In this document: one piece after another, positions 52,503 to 59,714 of the stretch
Layout: each line of letters opens with the position of its first letter
How positions within the stretch are numbered: position 1 is the stretch's first letter
DNA from: SICU01 sp038045445
GTDB taxonomy: Archaea; Nanobdellota; Nanobdellia; Pacearchaeales; GW2011-AR1
Length of the DNA: 64,000 nucleotides
Direction: 5' to 3'
Assembly: GCA_038045445.1 (NCBI GenBank)
Contig: JBBSYC010000001.1
Coordinates: 81,771-145,770, forward strand
Position numbers and translations under genes: made by a program
Notes under the pieces: generated by a model
The model's input: the letters and a program-made list of their open reading frames with translations, nothing else
What the model was told of the DNA's origin: nothing
Database searches by the model: none

Positions 52503-52979
52503 TTATCTCTCATTAGAGCTTTGAGTATCCTCTACTTGAACAAGAGCCACCAAGGCATTTAGAGGTTCCTTTCTGAAAACATACATATTTCCCAGATTTA
52601 CGGGTTCAAAGCCTGATTTGTCGTAGATGAGCATTAGAAATATTTGGGTTTTCACATCTCTAATCTCTACATCTAAATCATCTTCCCCGAATGGCAAGGA
52701 ATGAGCAAAAGTATATCTTCTGGGGCCTCTTAACCTTTTTTTAGTTTTTTCATTTACTTCAAGTTCAGCTTCATCCCACATAATATCCCACTTTCTCTTT
52801 TTCTTTTCAGTTCTATCTGTACCATTTAAAAGAATTTGTTCAATTAATAAATTTGGATTATTTCCTTGAGGGATTACTCTGTAAACATAATCTTCTCTCC
52901 ATACGCCTTCTTTTTTAAGTTCACCTTTGATTTCTTCTAAAGGATCATAACTTACTTTTATTTCTAATCTTTTTATCAT
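52503..52979 (-). CDS. Hypothetical protein
   Basis: A 158-aa protein I do not recognise. It is charged and Arg/Lys/Glu-rich, with beta strands (KRLEIKVSYDPLEEI, DVEIRDVKTQIFLMLIYDKSG). No signal, helix or Cys motif. It is divergent from the signal peptidase gene, with 50 nt between starts. Confidence 0.58.
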   Translation of the reverse strand: MIKRLEIKVSYDPLEEIKGELKKEGVWREDYVYRVIPQGNNPNLLIEQILLNGTDRTEKKKRKWDIMWDEAELEVNEKTKKRLRGPRRYTFAHSLPFGEDDLDVEIRDVKTQIFLMLIYDKSGFEPVNLGNMYVFRKEPLNALVALVQVEDTQSSNER

Positions 52980-53029
52980 ATTGGCTTGATTTTCAGTAGG
53001 TTTTTAAAGATGTTCTTTTTTTACCTTTG

Positions 53030-53599
53030 ATGAATGGTTTTTTTAAGGGATTAAAGAAATTTTGGGGTTTTTTGAAAGAAGATACTTGGCAGTCTTGGAT
53101 TGTTTCACTTGTTTTGGCTTTTGTTTTGATTAAATTTGTTTTTTTCCCTTTTCTTAGTTGGGCTTTTGCTACTTCATTGCCTTTAGTTGTTGTTGAGAGT
53201 TGTTCCATGTATCATCAAGATGATTTTGATTCTTGGTGGGATAGAAATGGTATATGGTATGAAGAACACGGAATTGATAAAGGAGTTTTTGAAAAAAATT
53301 TTAAGAATGGTTTGAATAAAGGAGATATTGTTTTTGTTACCGGAAGAGGAACTTACGAAACAGGAGATGTTCTTATATTTAATTCACAGTACAAGTATCC
53401 TTTGATACATAGGTTGGTTAGACTAGAACCCTATGACACAAAAGGAGATAATAATTTTGCTCAGCTTCCCGGAGAATTGGGAATTGAGGAAGAGCAGTTT
53501 GTTGGAAAGGCTATAGGTAGAATTCCAGGTCTTGGATGGATAAAGTTGGTATTCTTTGAAGCTGCTAGGCCTGCTGAGCAGAGAGGATTTTGTAAATAA
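53030..53599 (+). CDS. Signal peptidase I (archaeal type)
   Basis: S26 signal peptidase. ATG 53030 is preferred over the preceding TTG. An N-terminal membrane helix (WIVSLVLAFVLIKFVFFPFLSWAF) is followed by the catalytic Ser in VVVESCSMYHQ, then LNKGDIVFVTGRGTYETGDVLIFN and the catalytic His in YPLIHRLVRLE. Archaeal enzymes use Ser-His-Asp rather than Ser-Lys, as here. It cleaves Sec signal peptides, serving the exported proteins of this window. 189 aa, with a larger-than-usual insertion after the Ser motif. Confidence 0.85.
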   Translation: MNGFFKGLKKFWGFLKEDTWQSWIVSLVLAFVLIKFVFFPFLSWAFATSLPLVVVESCSMYHQDDFDSWWDRNGIWYEEHGIDKGVFEKNFKNGLNKGDIVFVTGRGTYETGDVLIFNSQYKYPLIHRLVRLEPYDTKGDNNFAQLPGELGIEEEQFVGKAIGRIPGLGWIKLVFFEAARPAEQRGFCK

Positions 53600-53625
53600 A
53601 TTTACAAAATCATAATTCAAATAAT

Positions 53626-54228
53626 TTAAACTTGGCTTAGTTCTCTGATTGCCTTTACTAAATCTTTTTCTTCGTTATAACCTCTTCTTTGAAGTTCTTT
53701 CCTGAATTCTTCGACATATTTATCATAACCCCCCGTAATTTCTTCGTCTTCATGATATATTCTAGAGATTACTCTTCTAGCAGTGTGTTCGGCGAAACCT
53801 TCTTTAACATATCTGGGTAATTTATGTAACTTTTCTCCATAAAGAGATTCATTAGTTAATTTTCCGTGAGCAATATGAGCTAATTCATGAGCAGTAATAC
53901 CTTCTATAGATTTTCTTGGAAGAATTAAAGAAACTGGATTGTTACTATAGTATATCGTAGAATCTCCTGCCGCAAAAACTCCTAGAACTGCTAATATTGG
54001 GGAAAGAACGAGAGCTACAGGGAATGTTAAACAATGTGTAAAAAATCTACTACCTCTGGATTGTAGGTCTGCTGTAAAATGTATTTCAAATGTTCTGTCA
54101 AATATTTCCCAATATCGTTTACTTCCGTGCTTAATCTCTATTTCTCCAAGATTTAAGTCGAGCATCTCTTCTAGAACTGGTTGCACTTTTGGAAGCGCTT
54201 CTATTATTCTATTTCTAACAGACAACAT
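53626..54228 (-). CDS. HExxH zinc metallopeptidase-like protein
   Basis: A 200-aa protein with ITAHELAHIAHG (HExxH plus a later His) and KEGFAEHTARRV, which could supply the third ligand Glu of a gluzincin. A hydrophobic hairpin (TFPVALVLSPILAVLGVFAAGDSTI) suggests membrane association. The protease family is not certain. It converges with the signal peptidase gene. Confidence 0.68.
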   Translation of the reverse strand: MLSVRNRIIEALPKVQPVLEEMLDLNLGEIEIKHGSKRYWEIFDRTFEIHFTADLQSRGSRFFTHCLTFPVALVLSPILAVLGVFAAGDSTIYYSNNPVSLILPRKSIEGITAHELAHIAHGKLTNESLYGEKLHKLPRYVKEGFAEHTARRVISRIYHEDEEITGGYDKYVEEFRKELQRRGYNEEKDLVKAIRELSQV

Positions 54229-54334
54229 AAACTTTGAGAAATTGGTCTCTTTATAAAGGTTTTTGACCTTAAATGTTTCGGAAACCGAAACATTAATATA
54301 CTTTTAACCGATGTATCTTTAACTTTGAGGTCTT

Positions 54335-54646
54335 ATGGAATTTTGTACTAAATGCGGAGGTATATTAATTATAGAGGGGGATAAAAACCCTTCGTGTGCC
54401 AAGTGTGGTTACAGGCATAAGGGCAAGTTGAAGCTCCAAGCTTCTGAAAAGATGGATATTCCAGGGAGAGTTGCAGTTGTCAAGGAGTCGGAGTTGAATA
54501 CTTGCCCCATTGTGGATATAAAGTGTCCTTCTTGCAAGCATAAGGAAGCTTATTTTTGGACAATGCAGACTCGTTCTTCTGATGAATCGGAGACAAAGTT
54601 TTACAAGTGTACCAAATGTGAGCATACTTGGAGAGCTTATAGGTAG
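54335..54646 (+). CDS. tfs: Transcription factor S (TFS)
   Basis: A 103-aa TFIIS/RPB9-like factor that rescues stalled RNA polymerase by stimulating transcript cleavage. The N-terminal ribbon is FCTKCGGILI...CAKCGYRH; the C-terminal ribbon is IKCPSCKHKEAYFWTMQTR with SSDESETKFYKCTKCEHTWR. The acidic pair in the loop (here DES) corresponds to the catalytic DE. It abuts the kinase gene by 3 nt. Confidence 0.93.
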   Translation: MEFCTKCGGILIIEGDKNPSCAKCGYRHKGKLKLQASEKMDIPGRVAVVKESELNTCPIVDIKCPSCKHKEAYFWTMQTRSSDESETKFYKCTKCEHTWRAYR

Positions 54647-54649
54647 TTA

Positions 54650-55234
54650 ATGGAGATTTATCATAAAATTTTAAACATTCATAAAAAACAATTAAAAAAT
54701 CTTGAAGTTAATCATAAAAAATTATTGATTTGCTTTTCAGCTATTCCTTGTTCTGGCAAAACATATGTTTCTAAAATACTTGAAGATAAATATATGGCTG
54801 TTAGGATAAATAATGATGATATTCGTTTGATTATAAGGTCTTTTATTCAGGGTACAAGTAAAGAGATGATTGATGAAAGGCAAGAGATTTTACAAGAATA
54901 CTTAATGTGGTTTTTAGAGAATTATCCTTTTTCTAATAAACTTATCATACTTGATAGTTGTATTGATAGGAAATACGATAAAATTAAGCAAGTTGCGGAT
55001 AAACATGGATTTAATATTTTTATTATTGCATTAAATGTTTTAAAAGATACAGCTTACAAAAGAGCTTTAACAAGGAATAATGACAAACAGGATGATAACT
55101 TTAATCAAAATATAGATAGATGGATAAGAGAGAATAAAGAGTTTAATATTAAGATTAAGTCTAACATTTCTTTGGAGGGGGAGAATTTGACAATTAAATC
55201 TCTTTTTTCTAAGTTGGATAAAATTGTATTGTAA
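54650..55234 (+). CDS. P-loop kinase-like protein (AAA_33/zeta-toxin-like)
   Basis: A 194-aa P-loop protein: LLICFSAIPCSGKTYVSKIL (Walker A), INNDDIRLIIRSF (family NDD motif), KLIILDSCIDRKYDKIK and AYKRALTRN (lid Arg). Similar to polynucleotide-kinase/gluconate-kinase-like or zeta-toxin enzymes. The phosphoryl acceptor is unknown. It starts 3 nt after tfs. Confidence 0.75.
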   Translation: MEIYHKILNIHKKQLKNLEVNHKKLLICFSAIPCSGKTYVSKILEDKYMAVRINNDDIRLIIRSFIQGTSKEMIDERQEILQEYLMWFLENYPFSNKLIILDSCIDRKYDKIKQVADKHGFNIFIIALNVLKDTAYKRALTRNNDKQDDNFNQNIDRWIRENKEFNIKIKSNISLEGENLTIKSLFSKLDKIVL

Positions 55235-55303
55235 AATGCTTATAGCCAATGTTTAAAAATCGTCTTTTGTTTTGATTTTTAGAGATTTATTTCTCTGAAC
55301 TAC

Positions 55304-55378
55304 GGCCTCGTAGCTCAGCCTGGTTAGAGCACCGGCCTTTTAAGCCGGGTGTCGGGGGTTCAACTCCCCTCGGGGCCA
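55304..55378 (+). tRNA. tRNA-Lys (UUU)
   Basis: Acceptor GGCCTCG pairs with CGGGGCC; anticodon stem CCGGC/GCCGG around CTTTTAA (anticodon TTT); T arm GGGGGTTCAACTCCCC; discriminator A; no encoded CCA. The last bases CCCTCGGGGCCAT recur at 55412-55424 after a 32-nt hairpin insert. Confidence 0.95.
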
Positions 55379-55379
55379 T

Positions 55380-55411
55380 ATTGTGGTGCTCCTCACTGCG
55401 GAGTATGAAAA
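55380..55411 (+). mobile_element. Hairpin insert after tRNA-Lys
   Basis: 32 nt between two copies of the tRNA-Lys 3' end. It contains CTCC-TCACTGC-GGAG and the string GGTGCT-N3-CACTG (55385-55398), which also occurs in the insert after tRNA-Ile in the same orientation. There is no coding capacity. Confidence 0.5.
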
Positions 55412-55424
55412 CCCTCGGGGCCAT
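55412..55424. repeat. Duplicate of the tRNA-Lys 3' end
   Basis: CCCTCGGGGCCAT is an exact copy of 55367-55379, the tRNA-Lys T arm/acceptor end, 45 nt downstream. Confidence 0.78.
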
Positions 55425-55453
55425 TTAATCTTTGGAATTTTATATAGGATGAG

Positions 55454-56032
55454 TTAATTTTTCTTATTGAAATTTTTTATCTGACTTGTGCCTTTTACGT
55501 AATGCATTGCAGAAATTGAGCCAGTAATAAGACAGGCTATTGATAATGGAATTGACGCAAATGACCATTCAAGATAATATATGCTTAATATTAATGATGG
55601 AAGAGCAAAACCTTGGATAAATGTGGTTACTTTTGCAATATATGCTGTATGAGGTATTGGTTTTCTGGACATGAAATAGGCTATGGCGAATGGAGCTGTT
55701 ATTATTTCCCTAGACATTATAAATAATAATTCTATTCCTTGAAACCATTTAATTTCTCCCGAGATTCCAAAAGATATTATGAATGCAAGTGATGTTCCTA
55801 CCCAAAGAAACCTGTCTGCTATTATGTCTGCTTTTCTACCAAATTCACTCTCCCATTTGAATTTTCTTGCAAGTTGTCCATCAAGCCAATCTGTTATTGC
55901 TGCTATTGCAAAGATTATTACAATAGATTTTATGTTTGACTTTATTAGAATTAAATAAACAACAATGAATGTAAGTAGAACTCTTGATATTGTTAGGAAG
56001 TTTGGTATCTGGCGAAGTATCTTGTTTGTCAC
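55454..56032 (-). CDS. CDP-alcohol phosphatidyltransferase
   Basis: A 192-aa membrane enzyme of phospholipid head-group synthesis. The signature DWLDGQLARKF...EFGRKADIIADR matches DGx2ARx8Gx3Dx3D. About six hydrophobic helices. It probably transfers a polar alcohol (glycerophosphate or inositol phosphate type) to a CDP-activated lipid; the specific acceptor cannot be told. It follows the wHTH gene by 1 nt. Confidence 0.88.
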   Translation of the reverse strand: MTNKILRQIPNFLTISRVLLTFIVVYLILIKSNIKSIVIIFAIAAITDWLDGQLARKFKWESEFGRKADIIADRFLWVGTSLAFIISFGISGEIKWFQGIELLFIMSREIITAPFAIAYFMSRKPIPHTAYIAKVTTFIQGFALPSLILSIYYLEWSFASIPLSIACLITGSISAMHYVKGTSQIKNFNKKN

Positions 56033-56033
56033 T

Positions 56034-56315
56034 TTATTGAGAAATTATTCTCTTTATATTATCTATATTATTCGCTACTTCTTCACCTTTCTTAGTTAGT
56101 TTGATTAACTTTATTCTGCCTTTTTTCTCAAAGACTACTAACTCTAATTTTTCAAGCATCTGAAGTATTTTAACTGCGTGGCTGTATGTGCAATCGACTT
56201 CTTTTGCTAGAATTGAACCATACCTTGCTCTTGTTAATTTTTTAAGTGAGACTAGCATCAATGCAGGCTTTCTTCTGAAAAAAACATCAAAGCTGTCTTT
56301 TGGTTTCGGAGTCAT
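56034..56315 (-). CDS. Winged-helix DNA-binding protein
   Basis: A 93-aa MarR/PadR-like wHTH: LVSLKKLTRARYGSILAKEVDCTYSHAVKILQMLEKLELVVFEKKGRIKLIKLTKKGEEVA. It probably controls its own operon with the phospholipid synthase. The 1-nt gap implies co-transcription. Confidence 0.78.
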   Translation of the reverse strand: MTPKPKDSFDVFFRRKPALMLVSLKKLTRARYGSILAKEVDCTYSHAVKILQMLEKLELVVFEKKGRIKLIKLTKKGEEVANNIDNIKRIISQ

Positions 56316-56487
56316 TTTTAATATATCTTTTGTAACCTCTATATTCCAACCAATATATCGCTTTTAAGTCTTTCTGCTATCTTGTTATCTTATTTAGTAG
56401 TTATTTGGTTTCACTTCATTTTAGTTTTATTTTTTGGTTTATTCCCATTTAGAAGATTTTATATTCCCCCCCAATTTTATATGTTTA

Positions 56488-57102
56488 ATGAAAAATAGAA
56501 TAAAAATACTTGCAGCCTCTGATTTGCACGGAGATAGCAAGCTTACAAAGAGGCTTGCTGCTCGTGCTGAAAAGGAAGCTGTTGACCTTGTTGTTTTATG
56601 CGGGGATTTGACTGGATTTAAAGAGAGTAAGGATTTGATTAAGCCTTTTAAGGATAAGAATCAAAAAGTTTTATTGCTTCCCGGAAATTGGGATTCTTTT
56701 GCAACTACAGATTTTCTTGCTCAACTTTATGGAGTTACTAATATTCATGGATATAGTGCAATTTATGAAGGCGTGGGATTTTTCGGAGCAGGTAGCGCAT
56801 CTACTGCTTTGGGACCAAGGTCTGGAATTTCTGAAGGAGAACTCTTTAATACTCTTGAAAAGGCTCATTCTGTACTGAAGGGAATTGAAAAAAAAGTCAT
56901 GTTGACTCATATGCATCCTGCTGGAGGGATTTCAGAGGCTGTTGGTTTTAAAGGAAGCGATTCAATAACAAAGGCAATAAAGAAGTTCAAGCCAGACTTG
57001 CTTTTACACGGTCACATGCATGAGACTTTTGGTACTGAAGATAAGATTGACCAGACTAGGGTGATAAATGTTGGGCGTGATGGAGTTGTTTTAGAAATAT
57101 GA
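56488..57102 (+). CDS. Calcineurin-like metallophosphoesterase
   Basis: ATG 56488 gives MKNRIKILAASDLHGDSKLTK; the open frame reaches 56434, but a TATA-like TTTTATATT lies too close for that. Metal motifs: SDLHGD, LVVLCGDLTG, LLLPGNWD (GNxD in place of GNHE), MLTHMHPAG and LLLHGHMHE. A YfcE/MJ0936-like phosphodiesterase is likely. It is intact, unlike the broken phosphoesterase at 10-11 kb, and overlaps the next gene by 4 nt. Confidence 0.87.
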   Translation: MKNRIKILAASDLHGDSKLTKRLAARAEKEAVDLVVLCGDLTGFKESKDLIKPFKDKNQKVLLLPGNWDSFATTDFLAQLYGVTNIHGYSAIYEGVGFFGAGSASTALGPRSGISEGELFNTLEKAHSVLKGIEKKVMLTHMHPAGGISEAVGFKGSDSITKAIKKFKPDLLLHGHMHETFGTEDKIDQTRVINVGRDGVVLEI

Positions 57103-57641
57103 CTAAAACTCTCGAGAGAAAAAAGATAAAATATCTCACAACAGGGGTTTCAAGTCGCAGTGCAGAGTATCACAAACTTTCTGGAGATAATTATCAAAAA
57201 GACGCTAGTGACTTTTTTTCAGCTCATGAATATCGTGTAGCGGCGTTAAGTCATAGAAATGCTGTGAGGTGTTATACCAAAGCATTGGAATGTTTCGATG
57301 AAAATCCTCGAGATAACAAAGATATTTCTCGAAGAGACATTCAAAAATTGTTAGATGAATCCAAGAAAGATAGTAGAAAATCATATAGAATGGCTGCATT
57401 GTGGGAGGTTACTAAAAATAGAAATCCCATTGTTAGAGGCTTGATAAGAAGAATTAAAGGAATTCATGTTATAGCATCTTTTATTTTGGCATTGTTTTTT
57501 GTTGATTCAAAGATAACTGGGAATGTTGTTGGGAGCGATTATTCTATTCCATTCTTTGGGATGTTTTTCTTTTTTGTTGGAGTCTTTTTGATTTATTTTT
57601 TTGCTTGGAAGAATATTTTGTTTTATAAATACCAAAAATAA
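57099..57641 (+). CDS. Hypothetical protein with TPR-like N-terminus and two membrane helices
   Basis: An 180-aa protein. The N-terminal about 110 residues are helical and include AALSHRNAVRCYTKALECFDEN, which resembles a TPR/MIT unit. Two membrane helices follow (IHVIASFILALFFV and IPFFGMFFFFVGVFLIYFF). It is coupled by ATGA to the phosphoesterase gene. Function unknown. Confidence 0.62.
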   Translation: MTKTLERKKIKYLTTGVSSRSAEYHKLSGDNYQKDASDFFSAHEYRVAALSHRNAVRCYTKALECFDENPRDNKDISRRDIQKLLDESKKDSRKSYRMAALWEVTKNRNPIVRGLIRRIKGIHVIASFILALFFVDSKITGNVVGSDYSIPFFGMFFFFVGVFLIYFFAWKNILFYKYQK

Positions 57642-57659
57642 TTGCCTCGGTAGGTATGA

Positions 57660-57672
57660 GCGCCGAAGGCGC
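57660..57672. repeat. GC-rich hairpin
   Basis: GCGCC-GAA-GGCGC, followed by another GCGCC, stands out in an AT-rich intergenic gap just before the TATA box of the next surface-protein gene. It may terminate the upstream operon. Confidence 0.45.
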
Positions 57673-57728
57673 GAATGCGCCGACAATGTTTATAAATTAC
57701 ATTGTTTTATCTAAAAAGTGAGAGTTGT

Positions 57729-59714
57729 ATGAACAAAAAGAGATTTTTTGAATTGCCGAGAGTACCGTTGTATTATAGCATACCTTTGTTAGTTGTTTGC
57801 ATATTCGCTTTTTTGATTTTACTTTTCTTGTTTGGCATTGAAATCCCATCTATTCTTCTTCAACCTTTCCCTTCAAATGTTGTGAATGTAAGTTCTTGTG
57901 GGACCTTGAGCCAAAGTGACACATATTATGTTTTGAATCAGAGTATTGATTCTTTAGGTGCGTTTTGTATAGTTGTTTCGGGCAATAATGTTATTTTTGA
58001 TGGAAAGTCTATGTACATGATTACAAAATCTTCTGGTTCTGGAGATGTGGTATATGTAAATGGAGATAATGTAACGATTACTGGAGTTAATATAACTAGT
58101 TTGGGAAGTGGGCGTATTGGATATGGAATTTATTCTACAGGACGTGAAATTAACATTTTTAATAATTATATTCATAATGCAACGGCTGGTGGAATAGGTC
58201 TAGAAAATAATTCTGGGGGTATAATTAATAAAAATTCAATTTACGATTCATATCTTGGAATAAATCTTAGGGGGTTTAGTAATAGTTTTGTAACTCAAAA
58301 TTTGATTGCAGGCTATAACTCTTCACTTAGAACCAGTTTTGGAATTATTTTAGAGCCTACTCCAGAGGGAGTTTTCACTTCTAATAATTCTGTTTCAAAC
58401 AATGTAATTAAGGAAACGAGTTATGGAATAAAGCTTGAGGGAGGTTCCGTAGATTCAAATCTGTTATCGGATAATATTATCATATCTCCTTTTTTGAGCG
58501 GGTTATCCTCCTATGTAGGATATTCTAATGTTCTTAGAAATATAAGTATTTTTAATCCTCGTCGAAATGGTATTGAAGTAATTGTTCCTAGTTATTTGCC
58601 TAATCCAATGACAATTATGTCTGATAAGATAAGAGTTATAAATGGAAATCAGTCCCATTATGATTTATACGTTAATAATCCTTCTTTTCATAATTCTTCT
58701 ATTATAATTATTGATAATTCATTTGCTACTTATCTGTTAAATAATACTTATTTAACATTTAATAATTCATTTGCAAGGATAATGTTTAATCAAATTTTAA
58801 ATGTGTCTGGTAATAATTTAAGCTCGGATGTAGAAACTCGTTTTAATTATGTCTCTGTAGACTCCGTATTGCGTCGCGGTTTGAATAAATCCGCAATAAT
58901 CTCTTTTTTCGGATTGCCGACTAATATTACAAATGCCACTATTTATCGTGATGGGCTTCCTTGCCCTACAAGTGTTTGCTTTAACCTTACAAGTTTGAAC
59001 TCGGGGAATGTTAGTTTTATGGTAAATGGATGGTCTAATTATTATATTGGGGAGGGAACTATTTCTCCGGGAAGTTCACCTTCAATTAGTATAAATGAAC
59101 CAGATAATAATGAAAGATATTCTTATAGTGCTGGTTTTCCCGTTACATTTAGTGTTAGTTTGAATTTGAATGGAACTGTTAAGTTCAGTCTGAATAATGG
59201 AAGCACCAATACTACTATGAGAAATACGAATAACAGAGAATTTGATTACGAGCAGAATCAACTTCCTTTAGGGAATTATACTTTTACTGCTTATGCTAAT
59301 TTTTCTGGAGGAGTAAACTTAAGTAGTTTTGTTAAATTTAGTGTTATAAACACTACGGGTTCATCAGGTGGAAGCAGTGGAGGAGGTTCTTCAGGAGGCT
59401 CTAGCGGAGGTGGAGGGGGCGGAGGAAGCGGAGGAGGTAGCTCTTCTGGAAACTCAGGGGGAAATTCTACTTTTGGAGGTTCTTCAGGAGGCTCTAATTT
59501 GTTTAATTCTACCTCTGGTGGCTCGTCTGGAGAGACTCAAACATTTACCCCTAAACAGAGTTCTTCCTTGAAAAATATTGTTTATTGGCTCATCGTTGGA
59601 ATAATTTTGGCAATGATAATTATTCTTGTTTTATTGATAGTAAAGGCTCTAAGGGATAAATTTGAGAAAAAATCTTTTGAAAATAAACCAATTATGGTTA
59701 GTAATCTAAGATAA
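57729..59714 (+). CDS. Parallel beta-helix surface protein with Gly-rich stalk and membrane anchor
   Basis: ATG 57729 follows a TATA-like TTTATAAAT. An N-terminal signal helix (SIPLLVVCIFAFLILLFLFG) precedes right-handed beta-helix repeats (about residues 70-290: GIYSTGREINIFNNYIHNATAGGIGLEN, SYLGINLRG, SYGIKLEGG), as in NosD/CASH carbohydrate-binding or lyase proteins. Ig-like strands, a long Gly/Ser stalk, a membrane helix (NIVYWLIVGIILAMIIILVLLIV) and a basic tail follow. The anchor matches the two proteins at 0-3.9 kb but lacks their DGxDNDGD module. Its stop codon abuts that of polB. Confidence 0.8.
   Translation: MNKKRFFELPRVPLYYSIPLLVVCIFAFLILLFLFGIEIPSILLQPFPSNVVNVSSCGTLSQSDTYYVLNQSIDSLGAFCIVVSGNNVIFDGKSMYMITKSSGSGDVVYVNGDNVTITGVNITSLGSGRIGYGIYSTGREINIFNNYIHNATAGGIGLENNSGGIINKNSIYDSYLGINLRGFSNSFVTQNLIAGYNSSLRTSFGIILEPTPEGVFTSNNSVSNNVIKETSYGIKLEGGSVDSNLLSDNIIISPFLSGLSSYVGYSNVLRNISIFNPRRNGIEVIVPSYLPNPMTIMSDKIRVINGNQSHYDLYVNNPSFHNSSIIIIDNSFATYLLNNTYLTFNNSFARIMFNQILNVSGNNLSSDVETRFNYVSVDSVLRRGLNKSAIISFFGLPTNITNATIYRDGLPCPTSVCFNLTSLNSGNVSFMVNGWSNYYIGEGTISPGSSPSISINEPDNNERYSYSAGFPVTFSVSLNLNGTVKFSLNNGSTNTTMRNTNNREFDYEQNQLPLGNYTFTAYANFSGGVNLSSFVKFSVINTTGSSGGSSGGGSSGGSSGGGGGGGSGGGSSSGNSGGNSTFGGSSGGSNLFNSTSGGSSGETQTFTPKQSSSLKNIVYWLIVGIILAMIIILVLLIVKALRDKFEKKSFENKPIMVSNLR

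Noticed and set aside
55319..55330. CTGG-type repeat in tRNA-Lys as a possible intron boundary
   Set aside because: The anticodon loop is an uninterrupted 7 nt (CTTTTAA), so there is no intron.
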